The notes under the pieces were generated by a model that did not search any database, was not told where the DNA came from, and worked only from the letters and a program-made list of their open reading frames with translations. Shown in pieces: positions 54,016-61,577 of a DNA stretch of 64,000 bases. This stretch comes from Angelakisella massiliensis. GTDB taxonomy: Bacteria > Bacillota > Clostridia > Oscillospirales > Ruminococcaceae. How positions within the stretch are numbered: the stretch's first letter is position 1; every line of letters begins with the position of its first letter. Where the stretch lies: NCBI RefSeq assembly GCF_900104675.1, contig NZ_LT629944.1, forward strand, positions 434,001 to 498,000, given 5' to 3'. The position numbers and the translations under genes are program-made.

Positions 54016-54081
54016 TTGACTTTTTTATGCTATTTGTATAATATATAATCATATTTTGGATACAGAATCCTTTATCCAAAA
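54016..54081 (+). promoter_or_regulatory. SLC13-enolase operon promoter and GntR-type operator
   Basis: TTGACT (54016-54021) is followed at 17 bp by TAATAT (54039-54044), with overlapping TATAAT hexamers at 54037 and 54044. Just downstream, TTTTGGAT (54054-54061) and ATCCAAAA (54074-54081) make a perfect 8-bp inverted repeat spaced by 12, with another ATCC inside. This placement over the start site suits repression by the divergent GntR protein. Confidence 0.7.
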
Positions 54082-54105
54082 TGAATATGTTTTTGAGGTG
54101 ATTTT

Positions 54106-55368
54106 ATGAGTCCGGCTGTCATTACATTGATTATCCTGGCTGTTGCCGCATTTTTCTTTGTAACCGACAAACTTCCCATCGCGCTGACCTCTATGTTGGT
54201 GGCCACCGCTCTGTCACTGGCAGGAATTCTGGAACCCGCAGAAGCATTTGCGGGCTTTGCGGATGGTACCGTTATTCTTTTTGGCGCCATGTTCATTGTG
54301 GGCGGGGCTCTGTTTGAAACGGGCATGGCTTATCGGATCGGCAAATTCTGCACCAGTCTGGCCAAAAGCGACCGGCAGCTGCTGGTAATCGTAATGGTCG
54401 TCACCGCCGTACTTTCCTCTGTGCTTTCCAATACCGGTACAGTAGCTGTTCTGATGCCCATTGTAATTGGCATTGCAGGTTCTTCCGGTATCAACCGCTC
54501 CAAGATTCTGATGCCCTTCGGTTTTGCGGCAGGTATGGGCGGCCTGATCACCTTGATCGGCACCCCCGCCAACGCTATCGCAAAAACCGCACTGGAAACC
54601 ATGACCGACGACCGTACACTTACCTTTTTTGAATTCGCCAAAACAGGAATTCCTCTGTGCGTAGCTGGTATTCTCTTTATGGGGCTTGTGGGGTACAAGT
54701 TGATCCCTGCCCGGGCTACCAGCGAGGTAGTCGTGGACAGCGGCGAGAAAAAGGACGTACCTGTCTGGAAGCAATATGTTTCTCTGGCTGTTATGATCCT
54801 GACTGTGGTAGGAATGGTTTTTGAAAAGCAGATTGGAATTCCGCTGTTTCTCACCGGCATCATTGGTGCTCTTGTACTGGTAATCACCGGAACGATCACC
54901 GAAAAACAAGCCTATGCTTCCATTGATATGCGCACCATTTTTCTTACTGTAGGCATGATGCCCATGGCCAGCGCCCTCAACTCCACCGGAGCCGGTCAAA
55001 TGATTGCCGACGCTGTTCTGAGCATTTTCGGCGACAAGCCCAATCCCTTGGTCATCACCGCCATCATGTTCCTGCTGGGCGCCCTGCTGACCCAGTTTAT
55101 GACCATCAATGCCTGCACCACTCTTCTGGCCCCCATCGCTGTTGCCATTGCCCAGGGTCTGGGTGCCAGCCCGGTAGCGGTGGTAATGGCTGTGCTGCTT
55201 GGTTCCAATGCTGCCTTCTGCACTCCTATTGCCACGACTCCCAACACCATGGTATATGGTTATGGCGAGTACAAATTTACCGACTATGTCAAAGTAGGAC
55301 TGCCGCTGGAGATTATCTACTTTATCGGCACTATGCTGCTGGCTACTGTCTTCTGGCCTTTCTATTAA
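54106..55368 (+). CDS. SLC13/DASS-type carboxylate transporter
   Basis: 420-residue membrane carrier with 10-12 helices. It has the paired signature loops of the family, SNTGTVAVLMPIVIGIAG and LITLIGTPANAIAK in the first half and INACTTLLAPIAVAIAQ and CTPIATTPNTMVYGYG in the second. Such carriers bring in dicarboxylates, sulfate or sugar acids with Na+. Linkage to an acid-sugar dehydratase-like enzyme and a GntR/FCD regulator suggests a sugar acid as substrate (inference). ATG 54106 is preceded by GAGGTG. Confidence 0.9.
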   Translation: MSPAVITLIILAVAAFFFVTDKLPIALTSMLVATALSLAGILEPAEAFAGFADGTVILFGAMFIVGGALFETGMAYRIGKFCTSLAKSDRQLLVIVMVVTAVLSSVLSNTGTVAVLMPIVIGIAGSSGINRSKILMPFGFAAGMGGLITLIGTPANAIAKTALETMTDDRTLTFFEFAKTGIPLCVAGILFMGLVGYKLIPARATSEVVVDSGEKKDVPVWKQYVSLAVMILTVVGMVFEKQIGIPLFLTGIIGALVLVITGTITEKQAYASIDMRTIFLTVGMMPMASALNSTGAGQMIADAVLSIFGDKPNPLVITAIMFLLGALLTQFMTINACTTLLAPIAVAIAQGLGASPVAVVMAVLLGSNAAFCTPIATTPNTMVYGYGEYKFTDYVKVGLPLEIIYFIGTMLLATVFWPFY

Positions 55369-55392
55369 TTTTCCTACTCCAAGGAGGATACC

Positions 55393-56487
55393 ATGAAAAT
55401 CACTCATATCACCCACGAAGCTTTCCAGTGGCCCAGAAAAGTCCCACTGCAAAATGGAACCCAGACCTATACTCACTGCGGCCTTTCGATTGTAAAAATT
55501 GAAACAGACGAAGGCATTACCGGATACGGTTTTTCCGGGCCTCTGATTTCCCGGGACCCTTTTATTCTGGCAGAGCTGTTTACCGATCAGCTGATAGGTG
55601 AAGATCCTCTGGACACCGAGCGCATCTGGAAAAAGCTTTACAATCCCAAACTGGTGGGCCGCAGAGGGTTGAGTACCCGAGCCATCAGCGGCATTGATAT
55701 TGCTCTATGGGATATTAAAGCCAAAATGGCCGGTCTTCCTCTTTATCGGCTGCTGGGGGGAGCCCGGAAAAAGGTTCCTGCTTATATTGCAGGCGGCTAT
55801 TATGCTCCCAATAAAGGCTTGAAGGAGCTTCAGCAGGAGATGTACAGCTACATCCAGCAGGGAGTGGCAGGAGTCAAAATGAAGGTGGGAGCCCTCTCCA
55901 TCGCAGAAGATGCCGCCCGGGTTAAGGCCGTGCGGGAAGCTATTGGACCTGATCATATTCTGATGCTGGATGCCAATTGTTCCTATCGGTATCATGAGGC
56001 AATTCAGTTTGCCCGCCGGATAGAGGAGTATGACATCTACTGCTTTGAGGAACCGGTGGCGCCGGATGATTACGATGGAATGAAAAAGATTGCCGCTATG
56101 ACCTCCATCCCCTTGGCTGCCGGTGAGAATGAATACACCAAGTACGGATTCCGGGATCTGATTCTCACCCATGCGGTTCCTATTCTCAATCCCGCGCCCT
56201 TTCTCAATGGCGGCATTACCGAAACAATGAAAATCGCTGCTCTATCGCAGGCATTTGATCTGGAACTGGCTCCCCATGGAGATCAGACCATTAACGTCAC
56301 CATCGGCGCGGCGATACCCAATGTCTCCTATGTGGAATATTATCCCAAAGAATACGACGCTTTGTGGAATGAAAGTCTGGACTACCGGTTGACCATCGAC
56401 AATGATGGAACCATGAGTCCCACAGAACGTCCCGGCATCGGCTTTGAGCCTAATTACGAGGCTCTCAATCCTCATCGAGTCAAATAA
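55393..56487 (+). CDS. Mandelate racemase/muconate lactonizing enzyme-family protein
   Basis: 364-residue enolase-superfamily enzyme with the capping N-terminal domain and a TIM barrel. Barrel residues: Lys162-x-Lys164 (GVKMKVG), metal ligands Asp193 (LMLDAN), Glu219 (CFEEP) and Glu245 (AAGENEY), and His295 (APHGD). The His-Asp partner normally found in 'QPD' is replaced: the segment reads NPAPFLNGGITE, with Ala268 at that place. It likely dehydrates or epimerises an acid sugar. AAGGAGG precedes ATG 55393, 24 bp after the transporter. Confidence 0.9.
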   Translation: MKITHITHEAFQWPRKVPLQNGTQTYTHCGLSIVKIETDEGITGYGFSGPLISRDPFILAELFTDQLIGEDPLDTERIWKKLYNPKLVGRRGLSTRAISGIDIALWDIKAKMAGLPLYRLLGGARKKVPAYIAGGYYAPNKGLKELQQEMYSYIQQGVAGVKMKVGALSIAEDAARVKAVREAIGPDHILMLDANCSYRYHEAIQFARRIEEYDIYCFEEPVAPDDYDGMKKIAAMTSIPLAAGENEYTKYGFRDLILTHAVPILNPAPFLNGGITETMKIAALSQAFDLELAPHGDQTINVTIGAAIPNVSYVEYYPKEYDALWNESLDYRLTIDNDGTMSPTERPGIGFEPNYEALNPHRVK

Positions 56488-56492
56488 AAATG

Positions 56493-56557
56493 CGCCTCCG
56501 CTCCTGTTTTTTTCCACTTTTTTGGATATCCTAGTGGAAAAGAAGGGAGTGGGGGCG
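56493..56557. terminator. Long imperfect hairpin between the enolase-family and ABC genes
   Basis: Arms of about 26 nt (56493-56518 and 56533-56557) pair with a few G-U pairs and mismatches around a 14-nt loop. The plus strand then reads TTTGTCTGTTTT, and the minus strand ATTTTTATTT. It should end the acid-sugar operon, and its right arm contains the GGGAG ribosome site of the next gene. Confidence 0.7.
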
Positions 56558-56558
56558 T

Positions 56559-57254
56559 TTGTCTGTTTTGATGGAACTGCGTGAACTGCAAAAATGGTAT
56601 CCCCAGGGGGATGGGGTGGTCAAAGCTTTGGATGGAGTGGATCTGACAGTGGAGGAGGGAGAATTTGTCACCATTATCGGGCCCTCCGGTTCCGGCAAAT
56701 CCACCCTGATGAATCAACTGGGGTGTCTGGATCAGCCTACCGGCGGACACTATCGTCTGGAAGGAGAGGATGTGGCCTCCCTCAATGAAGAACAACTATC
56801 CCACATTCGACGTAAAACTATCGGCTTTGTCTTTCAGGGGTTTCATCTGCTGCCGGGACTGACCGCCCTGGAAAATGTGGAGCTCCCCCTCTACTATCAG
56901 CGGATACCAGCTTTGGAACGGCGGCGGATGGCGCTGGAAGCGCTGGACCGTGTGGGGCTTTCCCACAGAGCGGAGCATCTCCCGGCTCAAATGTCAGGAG
57001 GCCAACAGCAGCGCACCGCCATTGCCAGGGCCATCGCACCCCGTCCTCCCCTGATTCTGGCGGACGAACCTACAGGAAATCTGGACCGGCAGGCAGGAGC
57101 CCAGATCATGGAACTGCTCCGGCAGCTGTGGCAGGAGGGCCGAACCCTCATCCTCATTACCCACGACCCCGATATCGCAGCTAAGGCCCCCAGAACGGTG
57201 GTCATCCGGGACGGCAGAGTGGTGGAGGAGGTGCGGCGGGATCAGATGCCATAG
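56559..57254 (+). CDS. ABC transporter ATP-binding protein, MacB/LolD-like, without linked permease
   Basis: 231-residue ATPase. Walker A GPSGSGKST (about 42-50), Q-loop in GFVFQGFHLLPGLTALENVELPL, signature MSGGQQQR, Walker B PLILADEPTGNLD and the H-loop LITHDPDIA are all intact; LTALENVELPLYY is typical of the MacB/LolD/FtsE group. These normally pair with an FtsX-like permease, but none is adjacent. TTG 56559 is chosen as start, since GGGAG lies 9 nt upstream; ATG 56571 is an alternative. Confidence 0.9.
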   Translation: MSVLMELRELQKWYPQGDGVVKALDGVDLTVEEGEFVTIIGPSGSGKSTLMNQLGCLDQPTGGHYRLEGEDVASLNEEQLSHIRRKTIGFVFQGFHLLPGLTALENVELPLYYQRIPALERRRMALEALDRVGLSHRAEHLPAQMSGGQQQRTAIARAIAPRPPLILADEPTGNLDRQAGAQIMELLRQLWQEGRTLILITHDPDIAAKAPRTVVIRDGRVVEEVRRDQMP

Positions 57255-57348
57255 AGCGGGCCAAGAGCGGATAACCCTGAATAGCCCTCCCGACAGCAAT
57301 TTTCTTCAGAAAATAAACAAGCAGAATATTCCCACCGTATTGGGCAGA

Positions 57349-57377
57349 TTGATCCCTTTCGCTGCTTATGATATACT
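57349..57377 (+). promoter_or_regulatory. Promoter of the small membrane-protein gene
   Basis: TTGATC (57349-57354) and TATACT (57372-57377), 17 bp apart, with TG two bases before the -10. It lies about 56 bp upstream of ATG 57433. Confidence 0.65.
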
Positions 57378-57432
57378 TTTCCTGAACGATAACCCAACAC
57401 GATCAGAAAGGAATCGGGAGGGGGCGAGGGGA

Positions 57433-57630
57433 ATGAAAAAAGCGATCCGCACAACATTGCCGCCTTGTGTCGGCGCCAGTATCGGCGCTATTCTGGTACA
57501 GGCTTGGAACCATCTTGGGGTATGGGGACTATGGGATATTTTGTTTCATTTTCTGGTGACGTTCCTTGTCACTACCTCGATCATGACCCTGTGCATCTGG
57601 ATTTGGAACCTGATTCGGGGGAAGAACTAA
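57433..57630 (+). CDS. Small two-helix membrane protein of unknown function
   Basis: 65-residue protein beginning MKKAIRTTLPPCVGASIGAILVQAW. Two hydrophobic segments (about 11-29 and 36-58) are separated by a G/W-rich turn, and the C-terminus is basic (RGKN). A strong G-rich ribosome site (AGGGGGCGAGGGGA) and a promoter upstream support expression from ATG 57433. I do not recognise a family. It precedes the second repeat pair. Confidence 0.65.
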   Translation: MKKAIRTTLPPCVGASIGAILVQAWNHLGVWGLWDILFHFLVTFLVTTSIMTLCIWIWNLIRGKN

Positions 57631-57800
57631 GAAACGGGAGAAAGTGACGTAACGAAGAGGTTCAGCGCGTTTCCAGCGGTATACAATCCGCCGGATTGGT
57701 ATTCCAATGGGTACTGAGCATGGCCTAAAAATCAGATAAATCCCCAAGTTTATCATTTTTAAATTACTGTATCTACTAAAACTAAGACCTTTATCATATG

Positions 57801-57847
57801 GGGGCGGCGGTTTATCCGCCGCCCCTTTTGGCCGCCTTGTGCGGCCA
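57801..57847. repeat. GC-rich double hairpin heading repeat pair C/D
   Basis: GGGGCGGCGG-TTTAT-CCGCCGCCCC (57801-57825), a perfect 10-bp stem followed by TTTT, then TGGCCGC-CTTGT-GCGGCCA (57829-57847) followed by TCTTTT. The first hairpin could also terminate the upstream small gene. It is nearly the same as the element at 44709-44756 and at the same distance from the following repeat unit. Confidence 0.82.
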
Positions 57848-57858
57848 TCTTTTCCACC

Positions 57859-58075
57859 AAAGCAGCGAGTGGATTGTCCGGCTTTACCCGGACAACCGGC
57901 GAGCGGGCGATTCTGTCTCTGCCGAAACAGACGCAGAGACCATCCCTCCAACTCGTTCCCCTTAGCACTAAAAAGTACAGACCAAAACAGCGGCAGGCAC
58001 TTTCCTGGACTAACCCGATCGCTATTGTCTCAACTATGGGATTCCAAAGGGACGAGTCCCTTTGGGCGTAACCCC
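57859..58075 (+). repeat. Structured ~216-bp repeat, unit C
   Basis: Third unit. It has the same TTGTCCGG/CCGGACAA and CCAAAGGGA/TCCCTTTGG hairpins as units A and B. The variable hairpin here is an 8-bp perfect stem, GTCTCTGC/GCAGAGAC. The long-range partner of AGCGAGTGG is altered (CCCGATCGCT), leaving AGCGA/TCGCT paired. Confidence 0.88.
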
Positions 58076-58129
58076 TGGCACCAACTCTTTACCCGGCAGC
58101 CATTCAGGGCAGACAAAAAATCCCTACCC

Positions 58130-58346
58130 AAAGCAGCGAGTGGATTGTCCGGCTTTACCCGGACAACCGGCGAGCGGGCGATTCTGTCTCTGCCGAAACA
58201 GACGCAGGAACCATCCCTCCAATCCGTTCCCCTTAACACTAAAAAGTACAGACCAAAACAGTAGCCGGCACTTTCCTGGACTAACCTACTCGCTATTGCC
58301 TCAACTATGGGATTCCAAAGGGACGAGTCCCTTTGGGCGTCCCCCC
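58130..58346 (+). repeat. Structured ~216-bp repeat, unit D
   Basis: Fourth unit, 54 bp after unit C and the most like it. Both hairpins are intact; the long-range arm reads CCTACTCGCT. Its end differs slightly (GGGCGTCCCCCC). The spacers A-B and C-D are unrelated in sequence, so the unit itself, rather than a simple tandem duplication, is what is conserved. Confidence 0.88.
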
Positions 58347-58388
58347 CGTCTCCCCTTCTTCCCCGCCAAATCTGATTGGTAAGCAAAT

Positions 58389-58430
58389 GCCCCGCCCTCT
58401 GCTTAAACCAGAGAACGGGGCGTTTTTATC
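58389..58430 (+). terminator. Terminator between repeat unit D and pyrE
   Basis: GCCCCGCCCTCTG and CCAGAGAACGGGGC form a long stem with a 6-nt loop, followed on the plus strand by GTTTTTAT. The minus strand after the stem is ATTTGC, a poor U-run, so it looks oriented for a plus-strand transcript, although it also lies just past the pyrE stop. Confidence 0.65.
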
Positions 58431-58445
58431 TGTGATTATCGTTTT

Positions 58446-59081
58446 TCAGCCAATCCAGCTTTCGTCAGAGGGATTGTCCCGGAACTTGCGGATGCGGGCG
58501 ATGTCGTCGGTCTTGATGTAGCCTTCCTCAGCGGCCACTTCCAGCAGAGCGTCCAGGTTGCACAGGGAAACGTTCTTCACCTGGGCCTCAGCCATGCGGT
58601 CCAGGCCCTTCTTCATGCCGTAGGTGAAGATGCTGACGATACCCAGCACCTCGGCTCCCGCTTCCCGCAGAACCTTTACCACTTCCAGCACACTGCCGCC
58701 GGTAGAGATAAGGTCCTCCACCACGACCACTTTCTGGCCGGGCTCCAGCTTGCCTTCGATCTGATTGGTGCGGCCATGGTCCTTGGCGCCGGAACGGACA
58801 TAGCCCATAGGCAGGTCCAGAATGGTGGCGGTGATAGCGGCGTGAGCGATACCAGCGGTGCTGGTGCCCATGAGCACCTGACAGTCGGGATAATGCTCCT
58901 TGATGAGGGAAGCAAGGCCCGCTTCCACATCCTTGCGGACGGCGGGGGCGGTGAGGGTCAAACGGTTATCGCAATAGATAGGGCTCTTAATGCCGCTGGC
59001 CCAGGTAAAGGGCTGCTGGGGACGCAGAAAAACAGCTTCAATGGACAACAGATCCTTGGCAATGGTTCTTTCCAGATTCAT
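58446..59081 (-). CDS. pyrE: Orotate phosphoribosyltransferase
   Basis: 211-residue enzyme joining orotate and PRPP to give OMP. It has ASGIKSPIYCDNRL near the N-terminus, the catalytic loop with YVRSGAKDHGRTNQIEG, and the PRPP motif VVVVEDLISTGGSVLE (about 118-133). Start ATG 59081, with AAGGAGAA upstream. Last gene of the pyrimidine operon, 29 bp after pyrF. Confidence 0.96.
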   Translation of the reverse strand: MNLERTIAKDLLSIEAVFLRPQQPFTWASGIKSPIYCDNRLTLTAPAVRKDVEAGLASLIKEHYPDCQVLMGTSTAGIAHAAITATILDLPMGYVRSGAKDHGRTNQIEGKLEPGQKVVVVEDLISTGGSVLEVVKVLREAGAEVLGIVSIFTYGMKKGLDRMAEAQVKNVSLCNLDALLEVAAEEGYIKTDDIARIRKFRDNPSDESWIG

Positions 59082-59110
59082 GACGATTCTCCTTTTCAGT
59101 CAAATAGGGC

Positions 59111-59812
59111 TCAGCCGACAAATTCCTTCACGCAGCGGCGATATGCGGCCACCGGATCGGCAGCGGCGGTGATGGGACGGCCCACCACGATATAATCGGT
59201 ACCGATCTCACGAGCTTTCTCAGGAGTGGTGACCCGCACCTGATCTCCCCTGTCCCCGTCAGCAAAGCGGATGCCGGGGGTCACGGTGAGGAACTCCTTA
59301 CCACAGGCTTCCTTCACCATGCCAGCCTCCAAAGGAGAACAGACCACGCCATCCAATCCCGCCTCTTTGGCGTTGCGGGCATAATGAATAACCGTATCGT
59401 TGATACTGGCGTTAATGAGCAGTTCCTTCTGCATCCGCTCCTCGCTGGTGGAGGTGAGCTGAGTGACAGCGATGAGGAGCGGCCGGGTGCCGTCGGGACG
59501 GGTAAGGCCCTCTCTGGCAGCTTTCATCATCTCGATGGTACCGGCGGCGTGGAGGTTGGCAATATCCACATCCAGCCGGGAGAGAACCGCCATGGCCTTC
59601 TTGACAGTGTTGGGAATATCGTGGAGTTTCAGGTCCAGAAAGATGCGATGTCCACGGGCTTTCAGCTGACGGACGATCTCCGGGCCTTCGGCGTAGAACA
59701 GCTCCATGCCGATCTTTACAAAGGGCTTCTCCCCTTCGGGAAAACGGTCCAGAAAAGCCAGGGTCTCTTCGCCGGTGGCGAAATCGCAGGCGATAATGAC
59801 GTCACGGTTCAT
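59111..59812 (-). CDS. pyrF: Orotidine 5'-phosphate decarboxylase
   Basis: 233-residue type I decarboxylase making UMP from OMP. The hallmark [13 protein letters not shown] (D-x-K-x-x-D) holds the catalytic Lys and Asp residues, and [11 protein letters not shown] and [12 protein letters not shown] bind phosphate. The start overlaps the pyrD stop by 4 bp. The length is typical of the short bacterial form. Confidence 0.96.
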   Translation of the reverse strand: MNRDVIIACDFATGEETLAFLDRFPEGEKPFVKIGMELFYAEGPEIVRQLKARGHRIFLDLKLHDIPNTVKKAMAVLSRLDVDIANLHAAGTIEMMKAAREGLTRPDGTRPLLIAVTQLTSTSEERMQKELLINASINDTVIHYARNAKEAGLDGVVCSPLEAGMVKEACGKEFLTVTPGIRFADGDRGDQVRVTTPEKAREIGTDYIVVGRPITAAADPVAAYRRCVKEFVG

Positions 59813-60726
59813 TTCTTGTATCCTCCTATAATATCACTCAGCTTCTCGATGCCCAGCCGCTCCATTTCCAGGGGCAGCTGTTCAATGATCTCCTTGCAGG
59901 CATAAGGGTCGCGGAGGTTGGCAGCGCCCACCTGGACAGCGGTAGCACCTGCCATCATCATCTCCAGCACATCCCGCGCGGTGGAGACGCCGCCCATGCC
60001 GATGACCGGCACCGAAACGGCGTGGGCAACCTGATACACCATTCTCAGGGCCACCGGGAAGATGGCCGGGCCGGAGAATCCGCCCATCACATTGGCCAGG
60101 ATGGGTTTGCCGGTACGGATGTCAATGCGCATTCCTAACAGCGTATTGATGAGGCTGATACCATCGGCTCCCGCTTCCTCACAGGCCTTGGCAATGGAAA
60201 CAATATCGGTGACATTGGGGCTGAGCTTGATGTACACAGGCTTGGTGGTCACAGCCTTCACCGCTTTGGTGACGGCAGCAGCCATAGCCGGATCAGTACC
60301 GAAGCTCATACCTCCATGGCGGACGTTGGGGCAGCTGACGTTCACTTCAATCAGGCCCACCTGTTCCTCTTTGTCGATCATCTCGCAGCATTTGGCATAC
60401 TCCTCGATGGAGAAACCGGAAATATTGGCGATGACCGGTTTGTGGAAAAAGGTTTTCAGCCGGGGCAGCTCCTGGGAGATGACCGCCTCAATACCGGGAT
60501 TCTGGAGGCCCACAGCGTTGAGCATCCCTTCGGGGCACTCGGCGATTCGGGGAGTGTCGTTGCCGAAGCGGGGCTCCAGGGTGGTACCCTTGAAGGAGAA
60601 GGAGCCCAGAATGTTGATGTCATAAAAATCCTTGAACTCCCAGCCGAAGCCGAATGTGCCGCTGGCGGGAATCACAGGGTTGTCCAGGTGCAGCCCGGAC
60701 AGGTTTACCGACAGGTCCCTTACCAT
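59809..60726 (-). CDS. pyrD: Dihydroorotate dehydrogenase, class 1B catalytic subunit
   Basis: 305-residue FMN subunit that oxidises dihydroorotate and passes electrons to PyrK and NAD+. Features: [13 protein letters not shown] at the start, the catalytic Cys in [22 protein letters not shown], and the FMN-phosphate segments [10 protein letters not shown] and AVQVGAANL. It overlaps pyrK by 7 bp and pyrF by 4 bp, indicating coupled synthesis of the heterotetramer. Confidence 0.97.
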   Translation of the reverse strand: MVRDLSVNLSGLHLDNPVIPASGTFGFGWEFKDFYDINILGSFSFKGTTLEPRFGNDTPRIAECPEGMLNAVGLQNPGIEAVISQELPRLKTFFHKPVIANISGFSIEEYAKCCEMIDKEEQVGLIEVNVSCPNVRHGGMSFGTDPAMAAAVTKAVKAVTTKPVYIKLSPNVTDIVSIAKACEEAGADGISLINTLLGMRIDIRTGKPILANVMGGFSGPAIFPVALRMVYQVAHAVSVPVIGMGGVSTARDVLEMMMAGATAVQVGAANLRDPYACKEIIEQLPLEMERLGIEKLSDIIGGYKK

Positions 60727-61460
60727 ATGATCTCCTCCTTTGTCAGCACAGGGCCATCCTTGCAGATGCGCTTGGAGCCGTACTTGGTCTTGCAGGAACA
60801 GCCCATGCAGGCGCCGAAGCCGCAGCCCATCCGCTCCTCAAAGCTCAACTGGCCGGTGGTGGGGCAAGCGTCGTACAAAGCCTTGAGCATGGGAATGGGA
60901 CCGCAGGCACAGTAGTCGTCATAGGTAAGCTTCGCCTGGGCGATGGCATGGGTGACAAAGCCCTTCACCCCGGCGCTGCCGTCGGCGGTGGCTACATACA
61001 CAGGGCAGCCCAGCTCCTCAAATTCCTTCTGATAAAAAACATCCTCTTTGGACTGGAATCCCATGATCATCACCGGGGTCTTGCCCGCGGCCAGCAGGGC
61101 CTTGGCCAAACCGTAGAGGGGCGGCACACCAACACCGCCGCCTACCAGCAGCACCCGCTGTCCGCAGCGGCTCACATCGAAGCCGTTGCCCAGGCCGGTG
61201 AGGAGGTCCAGCTTCACCCCCGGCTCCATGGTGCTCATCTGCCGGGTGCCCTCCCCCACCACTTTGTAGATGAGGGTGATGGTGTTTTCGTTCCAATCGC
61301 AGATGGAAATGGGTCTGCGGAGGTAACGGCCCTCCAGCAGGATGTTGACAAACTGTCCCGGCGCGGTGATAAAGCTGGTGTCTCCAAAGAGCTTCATCAC
61401 ATAGACATCCCGGGCCAGCTTCTGCTGATACAGGATGGTATAGATGCCTTTTTTATACAT
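60720..61460 (-). CDS. pyrK: Dihydroorotate dehydrogenase electron-transfer subunit
   Basis: 246-residue FAD and [2Fe-2S] protein that links PyrD to NAD+. FAD-binding segment LRRPISICDW; nucleotide loop VLLVGGGVGVPPLYGLAKAL; C-terminal cluster ligands C-G-F-G-A-C-M-G-C followed by a fourth Cys in KRICKDGPV. ATG 61460 has AAAGGAGG upstream. It follows carB by 117 bp. Confidence 0.96.
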   Translation of the reverse strand: MYKKGIYTILYQQKLARDVYVMKLFGDTSFITAPGQFVNILLEGRYLRRPISICDWNENTITLIYKVVGEGTRQMSTMEPGVKLDLLTGLGNGFDVSRCGQRVLLVGGGVGVPPLYGLAKALLAAGKTPVMIMGFQSKEDVFYQKEFEELGCPVYVATADGSAGVKGFVTHAIAQAKLTYDDYCACGPIPMLKALYDACPTTGQLSFEERMGCGFGACMGCSCKTKYGSKRICKDGPVLTKEEIIW

Positions 61461-61485
61461 GGCTCACCGCCTCCTTTCAATGATT

Positions 61486-61509
61486 CCCCGTCCCCCGAAG
61501 AGGACGGGG
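61486..61509 (-). other. Intercistronic hairpin between carB and pyrK
   Basis: CCCCGTCC and GGACGGGG (8-bp perfect stem, 8-nt loop) 25 bp before the pyrK start. No U-run follows on the transcribed strand, so it is more likely a processing or stability element than a terminator. Confidence 0.6.
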
Positions 61510-61577
61510 CCGCTGTATTCATCATAGCAGAAAACAGGATTCTGCAAAAGACCGCAGGAAGAAAGATCTGTCCGAAA

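Larger units (their letters stand above)
57631..58445. other. 815-bp non-coding gap holding the second repeat pair
   Basis: Convergent region between the small membrane-protein gene and pyrE. It contains the GC-rich double hairpin (57801-57847), repeat units C and D, and a plus-strand terminator (58389-58430). The stretch 57631-57800 is AT-rich, includes ATTGG/CCAAT, and has no clear promoter. Confidence 0.7.

Noticed and set aside
57839-58382. Open frames through repeat units C and D (hypothetical proteins rich in C-P-A-L-P-G-Q-P-A)
   Set aside because: The frames differ among the four units, ribosome sites are missing, and conservation follows the stems rather than codons.
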